Below are positions 24,525 to 34,011 of a stretch of 64,000 bases of DNA, piece after piece. The notes below the pieces were generated by a model. The model did no database searches. It worked only from the letters and a program-made list of their open reading frames with translations, and was not told the origin of the DNA. Positions within the stretch are counted from its first letter, which is position 1; every line of letters starts with the position of its first letter. Source of the DNA: Caldilineaceae bacterium (GTDB lineage: Bacteria; Chloroflexota; Anaerolineae; Caldilineales; Caldilineaceae); assembly GCA_020634755.1 (NCBI GenBank), contig JACKBC010000006.1, forward strand, positions 62,001 through 126,000, written 5' to 3'. Position numbers and translations under genes: made by a program.

Positions 24525-25814
24525 ATGCCTAAGATTGCCATTATCGGCGCTGGCAGCGCGGTTTTTGCGCGGCGGCTGATCACCGATTTTCTCAGCTTTC
24601 CGTCGCTGCAAAACAGTCAGCTGGCGCTGATGGACATCGACCCAGAGACGTTGGCCACTATTACGGCCTGGACCGAAAATGCCATTGCTCAGAACGGGCT
24701 GAGCGCCACTGTCCAATCCACGCTGGATCGACGCGAGGCGCTGCGTGACGCCGACTATGTCATTATCTCGATTCGCGTGGGCGGCGTGGACGCCGTTTTT
24801 GAAGACTTCCGCATCACAAGCAAATATGGCGTTGACCATTCGGTGGGCGACACCATGGGGCCGGGTGGCGTCTTCTACTTTCTGCGCAACGGCGCCGAAA
24901 TTGTCAACATTGCCCGCGATATGGAAGAGCTGTGTCCCAACGCGCTGATGCTGAACTATACCAATCCCATGGTGATGATCTGCTGGGCCGTGTCGGAGAT
25001 GACCAGCATTCGCAATGTGGGGTTGTGTCACAGCGTACAGGGGACGGCCTTTCAGCTTGCCGACTACATGGGTATTGCGCGCGATGAGCTGCGTTATTGG
25101 ACCGCCGGCATCAACCACATGGCCTGGTATCTCAAGCTGGAGCACAATGGCCGGGATGTGTATCCGCAGCTTTATGCAGCCATGCAAACCCCTGACATTT
25201 ATGCCAAAGACAACATTCGCTTTGAAATTATGAAACACTTTGGCGCATTTGTCACCGAATCGACGCGCCACATGTCTGAATATGTGCCCTATTTTCGGCG
25301 CACGCCCGCCCTTTTGGAGCAGTATGAACTGCCCTCCAGCCTACACCGCGATTGGAGTGATTGGCTGACGCGGCGCGATGAAAAGTATGAGCAGATGGTG
25401 CAGGAAGTGGCCGCCAAGGCGCCCGTGGTGTTGGACCGCACCCACGAATATTGTTCGTTTATCCTCAACGCCATTGAGACCGACACGCCTTTCCGCTTTA
25501 ACGGCAACGTGACCAACCACGGCGTCATCTCTAATCTGCCATCCAACGCGCTGGTGGAAGTGCCCATTCTGGCCGATGGCACTGGGCTGCACCCATGTTA
25601 CGTGGGCGCACTGCCGCCAGAGTTGGCCGCGCTCAACCGTACCAATCTCAACGTGCAGGAAGTAGTCGTGGAAGCGCTCAAGCGTCAAGACCGCGAGTTG
25701 GTCTATCGCGCCGTGCAGCTCGACCCGCTCACGTCCGCCGTCTGTACGCTGGACGACGCGCGGCGCATGGTGGATGAACTGTTTGCGGCGCACGAGGCGC
25801 ATTTAACATTTTAA
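24525..25814 (+). CDS. Glycoside hydrolase family 4, alpha-galactosidase/galacturonidase-like (first copy)
   Basis: A 429-residue GH4 enzyme. These cleave glycosides by an NAD- and Mn-dependent oxidation-elimination route in the cytoplasm. The N-terminal dinucleotide motif IGAGSAVFARRL and LNYTNPM are present. The metal ligands are Cys168 in CHSVQGT and His198 in AGINHMAWY. The CHSV motif is the one found in MelA-type alpha-galactosidases. The uronate context makes alpha-galacturonidase an alternative. AAAAGGAG lies 7 bases before ATG 24525. It is a paralogue of the next gene with the same Cys and His numbering, so an ancestral duplication or two linkage specificities are likely. Confidence 0.9.
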   Translation: MPKIAIIGAGSAVFARRLITDFLSFPSLQNSQLALMDIDPETLATITAWTENAIAQNGLSATVQSTLDRREALRDADYVIISIRVGGVDAVFEDFRITSKYGVDHSVGDTMGPGGVFYFLRNGAEIVNIARDMEELCPNALMLNYTNPMVMICWAVSEMTSIRNVGLCHSVQGTAFQLADYMGIARDELRYWTAGINHMAWYLKLEHNGRDVYPQLYAAMQTPDIYAKDNIRFEIMKHFGAFVTESTRHMSEYVPYFRRTPALLEQYELPSSLHRDWSDWLTRRDEKYEQMVQEVAAKAPVVLDRTHEYCSFILNAIETDTPFRFNGNVTNHGVISNLPSNALVEVPILADGTGLHPCYVGALPPELAALNRTNLNVQEVVVEALKRQDRELVYRAVQLDPLTSAVCTLDDARRMVDELFAAHEAHLTF

Positions 25815-25866
25815 GATATACAAGCGCAGAATTAGCGGTTGAACCATCACAAATCGTGGAATAGAT

Positions 25867-25949
25867 GTAACTATCCAGGTGTTCGAGGGCTGAGCTTGTC
25901 GAAGCCCGCCTACGCCTTCGGCAAGCTCAGGCTACGGCTGGATAGTCAC
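25867..25949. repeat. Family F miniature inverted-repeat element with 8-bp target duplication
   Basis: An 83-bp element with terminal inverted repeats GTAACTATCCAG (25867-25878) and CTGGATAGTCAC (25938-25949). The inner arms GAGCTTGTCGAAG and CCTTCGGCAAGCTC form a second stem. The exact 8-bp repeat GAATAGAT abuts both ends (25859-25866, 25950-25957). It lies between the two GH4 genes. Confidence 0.85.
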
Positions 25950-25995
25950 GAATAGATATATAAAACGTAACTATTTGAAAGAACAGGTGTAGAAC

Positions 25996-27333
25996 ATGCC
26001 TAAAATTACATTTATCGGCGCGGGGAGCTTTGGCTTCACGCGCAAACTTGTTAAGGACGTGCTCACTTTCCCGCTGCTGGAAGGTGCGCATATTACGCTC
26101 ATGGACATTAACGCCGAGCGGCTCGACTTTGCCAATCGCGCCATCAACCGTATTGTGCAAGAGGGTGAATATCCGGCCACGGTGGAAGCCACCATGGATC
26201 GCGAAGCGGCGCTGAAGGATGCCGATTACGTGGTCGTGACCATTCTGGCCGGCGGCACCGACGTGTGGCGGCACGACATCGAAGTACCCATGAAATATGG
26301 CGTGGACATTAACGTGGGCGATACGCGCGGCGTTTCCGGCATCTTCCGCGCTCTGCGCACCATCCCACCCATGCTCGACATTGCGCGCGATATGGAGCGA
26401 CTCTGCCCCCATGCGCTCATGCTCAACTACACCAACCCCATGGCCATGCTCTGCCGCGCCATGTCCCGCGAGACCAGCATTGCGCTAACCGGCCTTTGCC
26501 ACAGCGTACAGGGCACTGCCGAAATGCTGGCCAAATGGATCGATGCGCCCATGAGCGAGATTACCTACACTTGCGCCGGCATCAATCACATGGCCTGGTA
26601 TTTGGACTATCAATGGAACGGCCAGGATGCCTATCCGCTGATCCACAAGGCCATTACGGAAAATCCCGAGATTTACAACGCCGAACAGGTGCGCAATGAA
26701 ATGTATTTGGCCTTCGACCATTACGTGACTGAATCGAGCGGCCATAATTCCGAGTACAACTGGTGGTTCCGTAAGCGGCCCGATTTGGTCGAGCAATATT
26801 GCACCCACGGCACCAACTGGAATCCGGGTGAACACGCCTACATTTTGAAGGAGTATCGCCGCCGCGAGGGCGATTGGCGCGATGATATTCAGAAGTGGTT
26901 TGACCAGCCGTCGATTGATCTAGAACGCGGCCACGAATATGCGGCCTACATCATCAACGCCATGGAAGGCGGCGAGCCCTTTGAGTTTAATGGCAACGTG
27001 CCCAACAAGGGGCTGGTGGACAATCTGCCGCAGGATGCCTGTGTGGAAGTGCCTGTGTGGGCCAGCCGCAAAGGGTTACAGCCGGTAGCTGTGGGCGCTT
27101 TGCCGCCACAGTGCGCCGTGCTGACCAACCTGAGTGCGCAAATTGAAGAGATGGCCGTGGAAGCCACCCTCACCGGCGACCGCCGCCTAATCTACCAAGC
27201 CATTGCCAATGATCCGCTCTCGGCCGCCGTGCTTTCGCTGGCTGAGATCCAGAAAATGGTAGATGAGCTGTTTGCGCTCAATGAGGATTATTTGCCAGCG
27301 GCGTTTCACACGAAGCAATTTGCCATGGCGTAA
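25996..27333 (+). CDS. Glycoside hydrolase family 4, alpha-galactosidase/galacturonidase-like (second copy)
   Basis: A 445-residue GH4 paralogue of the preceding gene. It has IGAGSFGFTRKLVKDVL (dinucleotide site), GDTRGVSGIFRALRTIP, LNYTNPMAMLC, Cys168 in CHSVQGT and His198 in AGINHMAWY. A distinct middle section (NWWFRKRPDLVEQYCTHGTNWNPGEHAYILKEYRRREGDWRDDI) is slightly longer than in the first copy and may change substrate choice. The 181-bp gap to the first copy holds the family F element, so the gene may have its own or a disrupted promoter. The cluster ends here at a strong terminator. Confidence 0.9.
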   Translation: MPKITFIGAGSFGFTRKLVKDVLTFPLLEGAHITLMDINAERLDFANRAINRIVQEGEYPATVEATMDREAALKDADYVVVTILAGGTDVWRHDIEVPMKYGVDINVGDTRGVSGIFRALRTIPPMLDIARDMERLCPHALMLNYTNPMAMLCRAMSRETSIALTGLCHSVQGTAEMLAKWIDAPMSEITYTCAGINHMAWYLDYQWNGQDAYPLIHKAITENPEIYNAEQVRNEMYLAFDHYVTESSGHNSEYNWWFRKRPDLVEQYCTHGTNWNPGEHAYILKEYRRREGDWRDDIQKWFDQPSIDLERGHEYAAYIINAMEGGEPFEFNGNVPNKGLVDNLPQDACVEVPVWASRKGLQPVAVGALPPQCAVLTNLSAQIEEMAVEATLTGDRRLIYQAIANDPLSAAVLSLAEIQKMVDELFALNEDYLPAAFHTKQFAMA

Positions 27334-27351
27334 ATGATTGCTCAGCGTATT

Positions 27352-27397
27352 GCACAAAAAAGAGGGTGGCCGCTTCTAGCCACCCTCTTTTTTGTGC
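27352..27397. terminator. Bidirectional terminator between convergent genes
   Basis: A perfect 19-bp inverted repeat: GCACAAAAAAGAGGGTGGC (27352-27370), an 8-base loop, and the complement at 27379-27397. A-run and T-run flanks suit termination on both strands. It separates the second GH4 gene from the convergent ATPase gene. Confidence 0.93.
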
Positions 27398-27419
27398 AGC
27401 ATTGGCTGTTTGCCAGGAG

Positions 27420-28799
27420 TTACTCTCCGTAATATTTGGGTCCCCGCAAAATCTCCGCGCTCTCTGTGTGGTGATACCCATTTGACGATGCCAGCGCCGC
27501 TGGCGCGCGTTGGGGAATGTTATTCAATTCGTGACGCGCAATGCGCAGCTCTTCATCCAGCCGCTGGATTTCGCGCGCCAGCTCCATGTCGCCTTGATTA
27601 TTTGCCGTTGCGCGCTGCCCGCGCAAATGGTGTAGCGAGTGTTGCAGACGCGCAATTTCTGTGTGTAGATATTGCAGTTCGTTCTCGCGGCCCACTTTGA
27701 TCAGGCTTTCGATATTGCTCTCATCCAGCATCGAATCGAGCTTGTTGGTGAGTTGCTGATAATTGTCCTGCATCCAGCGCCGCATAAATTCGTTGCCCAC
27801 GGCCCACTGGCCGTATGGCTTGCGCAGATAGCCCAATTTGTCCAGCGCGTACATAAACATGCGAATGCGATCCGGTGGCTGGTCATTTAGCTCGCTAATC
27901 ACTTCTTCATCGGTGGCCACCGTCAAGTTGGAAATAGTAAGCAGGATGCGCCGTTCCAGCGTGGTGAGATGCTGAAAGTCAGTCTGGAAGAAACCCGCCA
28001 GCAGATGATCGGGGTTGAGGTCGTACTCTTCCGGCGGACGCAGACAGCCCGCCTCCACGCCTTCCGCCACAAAAAGGCGCTGGCAAAGATATTGCATCAG
28101 ATAGGGGTGTCGGTTGGTGTGAACCAAAATGTCATCCAGAATTCGAGAATCGACTTCAACCGGGCATTCACTTTGCTGCTGGGCAATCAGCGCCAGCGAG
28201 GCATTGGGATCGAGCCGCCACAGGTTAGCCAGACTAAAGCCAAACAAGAAAGGGCTGGTGCTCCAATCCATATTCACCTCGTTGAGCTTGGACAGCAGCT
28301 TTGTGGATGTGATCACCGTGCGTTGTTCACCATTTTGGAAGATTTTGCGCAGCCGGGCCAGCCATTTGGGCTCCTGCTGACCAATATTGATCAACACCTC
28401 GGCTTCGTCAATCAGCACAAAAAGCCGCTTGCCATATTCCATCAGGGCGCGATTTACGCGCCGCAAAATGGCGACAGCATCCTTGTTTTGCAAGCTGCTT
28501 ACATCCACACCCAGCCCGGCAAAGCGTTCTTCCACATCTTCCAGCGCCAGAAACAGCTCATACGAAAGATCGTCAAAAGACTCAACGCCCTGCAAATCCC
28601 AGAAGAGCGGCACCAGTTCACTTTCCGGTCGATCGGTCTCTAATTCAAGTTGGCGCAGCAGCGACGTTTTGCCCATTCGCCGCGTACCCACGACCCAAAT
28701 CGCCGGGTCTTCCACGCGTAACAAATGGGTAATCAAGCGTTGCCGCCCGTAATGGTCACGACCGCGTACCCAGCGGCCCGCAATGTATGGTATTCGCAT
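27420..28799 (-). CDS. STAND/AAA-type ATPase with C-terminal coiled coil
   Basis: A 459-residue ATPase. Walker A is GTRRMGKTS at residues 38-46, Walker B RLFVLIDEAEVL near 125-136, and a sensor-like STKLL follows. A winged-helix-like segment (ERRILLTISNLTVATDEEVISEL) and a helical C-terminal coiled coil (about 370-430) come after. No output enzyme domain is present. It has AAGGA before ATG 28799. Downstream of it in the same direction of transcription is only the terminator. Upstream, 97 bases away, is a propeller protein whose ATPase domain is related, so the two are probably an operon and may interact. Function unknown. Confidence 0.82.
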   Translation of the reverse strand: MRIPYIAGRWVRGRDHYGRQRLITHLLRVEDPAIWVVGTRRMGKTSLLRQLELETDRPESELVPLFWDLQGVESFDDLSYELFLALEDVEERFAGLGVDVSSLQNKDAVAILRRVNRALMEYGKRLFVLIDEAEVLINIGQQEPKWLARLRKIFQNGEQRTVITSTKLLSKLNEVNMDWSTSPFLFGFSLANLWRLDPNASLALIAQQQSECPVEVDSRILDDILVHTNRHPYLMQYLCQRLFVAEGVEAGCLRPPEEYDLNPDHLLAGFFQTDFQHLTTLERRILLTISNLTVATDEEVISELNDQPPDRIRMFMYALDKLGYLRKPYGQWAVGNEFMRRWMQDNYQQLTNKLDSMLDESNIESLIKVGRENELQYLHTEIARLQHSLHHLRGQRATANNQGDMELAREIQRLDEELRIARHELNNIPQRAPAALASSNGYHHTESAEILRGPKYYGE

Positions 28800-28895
28800 A
28801 GTTCCTTGGTCCGTTCAAAATTCTTTTGGCGGAGTTCGAGGCAGAAGTGGTGGCGCGCTTCGCCTCATTCCTGACCCCGGCTCCCCGTAAAAAGC

Positions 28896-31800
28896 TCACT
28901 GCGTTGACGCTGCGACTGTTCGCAAAAGCCCCTCATCCTGGTGGGCATGATTGGTGCTACTTTGGATGCTGCGATGTGCGGCCTGCACGTCAGTCAATTT
29001 AATGCGTCGGCGGCTGGCGGCCAACATGTTGGTCACTGCTTCCAGCGCGTATTGTTGCAGGCGGAATGGGCGCCCTTCACTCTGCTGGATAATAAATTCC
29101 AGCGCGGCCGGCTCGTACGAATAGTAGTTTTTTACCGGCTCCACCAGCAGTTCAATGGCCTGTTCGCGCGTAAAAGGCTCCACCTCAATTTCATTAAAGA
29201 GGTTGTACCAGGGGCTCTCAATGCGATCCCACTCCCGGCTAATCTGAATGCCGGCTACCACCGCGCCCAACGTGGCGGCAAAATCGCGCATGAAAATGCG
29301 CCGCAGCTGTTGCTGCACCAGGTGATCGTACCCGTTAATGACGTCCATTTCGTCCATGAGCAAAATGAGGCGCAACTGCTTCCCTGGGTGATGCGCTTCG
29401 CTGTGCTGCTGCAAGGCGCGTAAAATTGTGCGCAGATCGCGGTTAAATTCGCGGTCGGTATAATCTGCGCGCGCCACGTTGTGATAATGCAGCTGCTCCA
29501 TTGCGCTGAGCAATTCGGCGCTCGAATCTATATTCTGCACTTTGTGTACGATCTCTTCAATGAGAAAATGGAAGAACGTCTCCTGCCGCGTCCCTTCCAA
29601 ATCGATAAAGATGGGCACAAACCAGTAGTCGGGATCCTCCACCTCTTCTAGTCGGCTGGCCAGCTGATAGAGCAGTGTGGTTTTGCCAATGCGCCGTTCC
29701 CCGTGGATCATAATGCTGTTGTTGTGCAGCGTGTCGATAATGCGCTGCAATAAATTGTGGCGGCCAAAGAACATGTCCTCGCGGCGCACTGGTTCACCGC
29801 TTACATAGGGGTTATAGCTGCGGATCATGGCTTCGGCGACGCGGCGACGCCCCTGCACAATTTCCATGCTCACATATGCAAAACCGAGCAGCGCCACCAG
29901 CCCCAGCGCTACCAATGTTTGAAATGTATTGCGCGGCACCTGTCCCAGCCACGGCACCCTCACCACGCGCGCCGCCGGTTCAACCGTGAGTGTGCTCACC
30001 TGCACGTCAGAATAGTTAAAAGCCTGGTCGCGCACCCGAAACTCAATGGCATAATTGCCGGCGTCGTCAAACGCAATGGCTAATGGGGGCCGGAACTCGC
30101 GCCAATCGTTAAAGACCTCCGGGGCATTGGCGCCCGTGAGCCGATAGAATGTTTTCAGCTCGTCCCGTGGAGTCAGCAGATCGCCATAGGCAACTTTGAA
30201 GGTAAGCTGGCGGCCCGCTTCTGCCACGGGCTGGCCCGTCTCCGCTAACACTTGGGCCCCCCCTGGCGCCCCTTGCAAATGCACCCACGGGGCAGATTGC
30301 TCGGGACGATAGTATGAGAGACCGGTTCTACCGCCGAACCAGTAGCCGCCTTCGTCGGTACCCGCAATGGCATAAATAGACGCGCTGCGTAAGCCGTCCC
30401 GGTCGCGCAGCGTGCCCCAGCTTTCACCGTCAAATCGAGTCACCCCGCCTTCATTGCCCACCCACAATACCGGCTTATGCAGATCGCTGTAGAGCGTCCA
30501 TAAGAAGTCGGTGGGCAAATTGCCCTCTGGGTCGCCATTGTGCCAACGCTCCCCATCCCACTGGAAAAGACCCACCCGATCAATGGCGGCCCACATGGCT
30601 GCATTGGTTTTCGCATTCAGCCCCGGGGGAGCAGCTGCTAACGTTAGCTCAATCTTGGTGGGAAGTGCGTTTAGCCCTGCTAGCTCCTGAAACGTGGACG
30701 CGTTAAAGACGCGCCAGCGTTCCGCGTTGGGTAAGGGCGCGTCTGCGTTTTGCAGCTGCCAAATGTCCGCTGTGCGCGTACCCACCCACAGTTTGCCGTT
30801 GCGGTCCAGCGCCAACGACTCAATGACGCTGGCGGCCAGCTGCGGCTCGATGGTGAGCACACTGTTTTGTAAATCGTATCGAGCCAATCCCAACGCCGTG
30901 CCGATCCAGAGCGTATCTCCCTGCACTTGCAAGTCCGTCACAATGGCCGAAGGCAATGCAGTCGAAATGACCGGCGTACTCCATGCGCCGTCCTGGTAGC
31001 GGGCAAGGCCCTGGTCAAAAAGGCCGGCCCAGATGGCTCCGTGGGCGTCTTGCGCCAGCGTTTCTACTGTATTATCCGGTAAATTGCTGTTATCGGCGCG
31101 GAAAATCTCGTCGCTGTCCAAATAGGTCAGCCCCCGTTTGTGGCGCACGCCGCCGCCGGTAGCAATCCACAAGTCGCCGCTGCCGTCCACCAGCAGATCG
31201 CGAATATCATTTAAATTGGGATCTCCCAATGCGCTGGTTTGCAGGCCATTGATCGGGTCGTTGAACCAGCTCCGCTCCAAAAGGCGTTCCGCACCCACCG
31301 GCGTGGCAAACCAAACGCTGCCATCTTGGTCGGTCACCACGGTGCGCACAAAATCGTTCAGATTGCCCACGGCCTGGCTAAATTCCAGCGTGATCTGGCC
31401 ATGCTCCATAAATTTGCGGGCGCCGCCGCCATCAGTCGCCGCCCACACGGCATCATTCTCGCCGCCGGTCAGCATCTGCACGCGGGCCGCTTCTCCATTG
31501 GACTTAAAGGTGGGAATCAAGTTCCAACATTGGGTCTCGGCGGCCAAACGCGCCACCCCGAACGGCGCGCCAATCCACAGGGCGCTTTCGTTATCCACCC
31601 ACAGCGCATTGATGGCGGTCGGGGTGGAGGACGCAGTATTGTTCATTTGCGCTGGAGAAGCTGCGTCGGGCAATGCATGGCACCAGCTTGCTTCGGCGGT
31701 AAGATAGGCGTTTGCATCTGGCGTTTGCACAAATTGCCACTGCGCCGCGGCATACCGCCACAGCCCGTTCTGGGCGCCAATCCACACCGTTTCTGCCTCT

Positions 31801-32423
31801 GGGTAAATAGCAAATACAGCGCCATTGTCAAGGCCGGAAGGCATGGCATCGGTGAGCTTGGCCGGTGTTAGCGTAACGGCGGCGGGGTCTATGTGATAGC
31901 GCATGAGCCCTTGCGTGGAACCGATCCATAGGGTGGAATCGATCACTTGCAAGATCAAAATGGCGTTTTCTATTTTCAGAATGGGCGCCCAAAGCTGCGT
32001 TTGTGGGTCAAAGCGGGCAATCCATCCTGCATCTGTCCCTGCCCAGATGGCGCCATCGCTGGCGGCGCGCGCCAGGGCATGCACCCGGCCAGGCGGGGCA
32101 ATTTGCCCTTTGTTTTGTGGATCGGTGAACTGCGCCTCCGTGCTGCTGAGGTATCCTTGCCAGGCGCCATCGAAACGGCTGATCCCTGCACTGGTGCCAA
32201 ACCAGACCGCGCCTTCGTCGGCCAGAATGGTCAAAACATCGTTAGAGAGCAATCCATCGTCTTGTTTGAGCGTTTGCCAGCGGGGATCAATAACCGATTG
32301 GGCAGATAGCGTTTGTGGAAATAGGTGGAGGCAAAAGAGGGAAACAAAAATTACGGTCAAGAAGATGAAGAAAAATCGCACGCCGAGACGGGTTGAAAAA
32401 TCATGTTTCGGCGTGGCGGCCAT
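28896..32423 (-). CDS. Beta-propeller sensor protein with transmembrane segment and STAND ATPase domain
   Basis: A 1175-residue protein. A signal or anchor segment is near residues 11-36 (LGVRFFFIFLTVIFVSLFCLHLF). About 700 residues of two-component-regulator-propeller repeats follow, of the type ...DGSVWFATPVGAERL, SGDLWIATGGGVR and HGAIWAGLFDQGLARY. A Y_Y_Y-like beta domain comes next, then one transmembrane helix (about 831-852) and a cytoplasmic ATPase domain entered by NPYVSGEPVRREDMFFGR, with Walker A GERRIGKT near 907 and Walker B LRLILLMDEMDVI. Ordinary proteins with this sensor end in a histidine kinase. Here an ATPase replaces it. ATG 32423 is chosen because the 85-codon upstream extension covers a family A element. 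Confidence 0.85.
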   Translation of the reverse strand: MAATPKHDFSTRLGVRFFFIFLTVIFVSLFCLHLFPQTLSAQSVIDPRWQTLKQDDGLLSNDVLTILADEGAVWFGTSAGISRFDGAWQGYLSSTEAQFTDPQNKGQIAPPGRVHALARAASDGAIWAGTDAGWIARFDPQTQLWAPILKIENAILILQVIDSTLWIGSTQGLMRYHIDPAAVTLTPAKLTDAMPSGLDNGAVFAIYPEAETVWIGAQNGLWRYAAAQWQFVQTPDANAYLTAEASWCHALPDAASPAQMNNTASSTPTAINALWVDNESALWIGAPFGVARLAAETQCWNLIPTFKSNGEAARVQMLTGGENDAVWAATDGGGARKFMEHGQITLEFSQAVGNLNDFVRTVVTDQDGSVWFATPVGAERLLERSWFNDPINGLQTSALGDPNLNDIRDLLVDGSGDLWIATGGGVRHKRGLTYLDSDEIFRADNSNLPDNTVETLAQDAHGAIWAGLFDQGLARYQDGAWSTPVISTALPSAIVTDLQVQGDTLWIGTALGLARYDLQNSVLTIEPQLAASVIESLALDRNGKLWVGTRTADIWQLQNADAPLPNAERWRVFNASTFQELAGLNALPTKIELTLAAAPPGLNAKTNAAMWAAIDRVGLFQWDGERWHNGDPEGNLPTDFLWTLYSDLHKPVLWVGNEGGVTRFDGESWGTLRDRDGLRSASIYAIAGTDEGGYWFGGRTGLSYYRPEQSAPWVHLQGAPGGAQVLAETGQPVAEAGRQLTFKVAYGDLLTPRDELKTFYRLTGANAPEVFNDWREFRPPLAIAFDDAGNYAIEFRVRDQAFNYSDVQVSTLTVEPAARVVRVPWLGQVPRNTFQTLVALGLVALLGFAYVSMEIVQGRRRVAEAMIRSYNPYVSGEPVRREDMFFGRHNLLQRIIDTLHNNSIMIHGERRIGKTTLLYQLASRLEEVEDPDYWFVPIFIDLEGTRQETFFHFLIEEIVHKVQNIDSSAELLSAMEQLHYHNVARADYTDREFNRDLRTILRALQQHSEAHHPGKQLRLILLMDEMDVINGYDHLVQQQLRRIFMRDFAATLGAVVAGIQISREWDRIESPWYNLFNEIEVEPFTREQAIELLVEPVKNYYSYEPAALEFIIQQSEGRPFRLQQYALEAVTNMLAASRRRIKLTDVQAAHRSIQSSTNHAHQDEGLLRTVAASTQ

Positions 32424-32442
32424 AGCGCCATTCTCACGCAAA

Positions 32443-32512
32443 CCATGCGTAACAACCACAGCCTCAGGGGATGTTTGCCCCTTGGCGAGCTGTCGGCACT
32501 GCGTAAGCCATG
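32443..32512 (-). repeat. Family A element, copy A6 (upstream of the propeller gene)
   Basis: Read on the minus strand it begins GGCTTACGCAGTGCC and ends GTTACGCATGG. CCATG occurs at both ends (32443-32447, 32508-32512). It lies 20 bp upstream of the propeller-gene ATG. Confidence 0.55.
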
Positions 32513-32924
32513 TATAGGATTTACTCTTTACAAGACCGCTTCTTGGCTGAGAAACGTTGTCCAAATAATCGGGTTGGCGTGGTCTAACGTAATGAGCAAA
32601 TCTAGCTGTATATCGATGTGGCCCCAATTTATGCATCAATGTGAGCGTCTCGAATCGTGAGTCAACCGTTTTGCGCAAAATGGGTGCAGTTTAGATTGGG
32701 GACGAGCAGTACTTTGGGAGTGAAACAGAGCAGGATTTTCGCAAGACTTCTGTAATGATGAAACTCAAAATCTGCATCACTATATTCTAGTATATACAAT
32801 GCCAACCTTAGTGTCAACTAATCGTTATGTTGTTAATAGGGTCATTACGAACTTCGTAATCGTAATGGCTAAATTCGGCAGCTGACAATGAAAAGCCGCC
32901 GCCGTGGTTAAATGGCAAGCGGTT

Positions 32925-32952
32925 GAGACCGCTTTGCCGTGTCAGCCGCGGG
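32925..32952. repeat. Hairpin in the propeller-LysM gap
   Basis: GGCAAGCGGT, TGAG and ACCGCTTTGCC pair over about 10 bp. It sits inside a larger region of partial complementarity (GTGGTTAAA ... TTTTAACC). Role unknown. Confidence 0.5.
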
Positions 32953-33244
32953 TTTTAACCCTACTTTTTTAAGGTATGCGATGGCCCTAATGTTGTTAAC
33001 AGGATCATGGCAAACTTGGTAATAGCAGAGGATAAAGTTACGGATTTCACCCCGGCCTTTTCGGTGCGCAGTGGCCTAATGTTGTGAACGTAAGCCGGCG
33101 TCAAGCGCAATTTGTGCATAAATTGACGTAGAATCTAAGTCATTTGTAGTAGTACTCAATTCCTAGAGACACATGCACATTTTGTGTGTATGATAGAGAC
33201 TATCGACGTACTAACCTTTTGAGCATCGATGGGGCTACTACATT

Positions 33245-33862
33245 ATGAAACATTGCGCATATCCACCGACCCTTGCTCACCCAATCAACCTTATGGCCTG
33301 CCAGCCGCTTTCTTGGCGCCAGTGGGCGCGGCGCACCGCTTCCCCAAAGCGGACGCATCTTTTCCCTTTATCCGTCTTGGCATTGTTTGTGGCCATTAGC
33401 CTGCTGTTTGTTCCGGCCTATGCCCACAGCGCCCGCGCGCAATCGCTTACGCATCGCGTGCAATATGGCGAGAGCCTTTCGGCGATTGCCGCGCGCTATG
33501 GTGTCAGCGCCCAGACGCTGGCCAGCACCAATGGCATCTATAACGTAAATATGATTCGTGTTGGGCAGGTGCTTGTGATTCCGGGGGCAGTCCAACCGAC
33601 GCAGAACAGCTATGCGGCGCCGGCTAGCCAAAGTTATGCCGCGGCTCCCGCGCCTAGCTATAGCAGCTGTGGCGGATATGTGGTGCGGGCAGGCGATACG
33701 CTTTATGGCGTAGCCCGCCGCTATGGCGTGGATATCTCAATCATTCGCCAATATAATGGGCTCTATTCCGACATGATCCGCGTGGGACAATGTTTGGTGA
33801 TTCCCAGCGGCGTGCCCGCGGCGCCGGCCCCAGACCGCCGCCGCACAAGTGAACAGCCGTAA
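33245..33862 (+). CDS. Secreted protein with two LysM domains
   Basis: A 205-residue protein. A long N-terminal region is followed by a hydrophobic export segment (about 38-64, PLSVLALFVAISLLFVPAYA). Two LysM domains follow: HRVQYGESLSAIAARYGVSAQTLASTNGI...VLVIPG (about 69-114) and YVVRAGDTLYGVARRYGVDISIIRQYNGL...CLVIPSG (about 146-190). LysM domains bind peptidoglycan-type glycans. No catalytic domain is attached, so it is probably a cell-wall-binding or scaffold protein. The initiation site is uncertain, since an internal Met at residue 18 would give a more usual signal length. A terminator follows directly. Confidence 0.85.
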   Translation: MKHCAYPPTLAHPINLMACQPLSWRQWARRTASPKRTHLFPLSVLALFVAISLLFVPAYAHSARAQSLTHRVQYGESLSAIAARYGVSAQTLASTNGIYNVNMIRVGQVLVIPGAVQPTQNSYAAPASQSYAAAPAPSYSSCGGYVVRAGDTLYGVARRYGVDISIIRQYNGLYSDMIRVGQCLVIPSGVPAAPAPDRRRTSEQP

Positions 33863-33869
33863 ACGCCAA

Positions 33870-33912
33870 GTTGCAGAGAGGCCAGGAGCGAAACACATGG
33901 CCTCTCTGCAAC
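33870..33912. terminator. Terminator-like hairpin between convergent genes
   Basis: GTTGCAGAGAGGCC (33870-33883) and GGCCTCTCTGCAAC (33899-33912) form a perfect 14-bp stem with a 15-base loop between the LysM gene and the convergent membrane-protein gene. It lacks a strong T-run. Confidence 0.75.
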
Positions 33913-34011
33913 TAAAGTGCTGATAGCAGGAAAACGGGACGTTGCCGTAAACGCTAATTGAGCGATGTCCCGAGCCCATCGATGGCTAGGCTGCGGTCGT
34001 TATCCGCTCTC

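Larger units (their letters stand above)
32424..33244. other. Long gap between divergent propeller and LysM genes
   Basis: About 820 bp without a gene. It holds copy A6 on the left. Three related direct repeats follow near 32826, 32988 and 33073, sharing TAATGTTGTTAACAGGATCAT-like sequence. A hairpin AAGCGGT-TGAG-ACCGCTT at about 32929-32946 is flanked by GGCA/TGCC. The right third is AT-rich. No protein with family features was found. Confidence 0.55.

Noticed and set aside
32424..32678. 85-codon N-terminal extension of the propeller protein
   Set aside because: It covers family A element A6. A normal signal-anchor start is at 32423.
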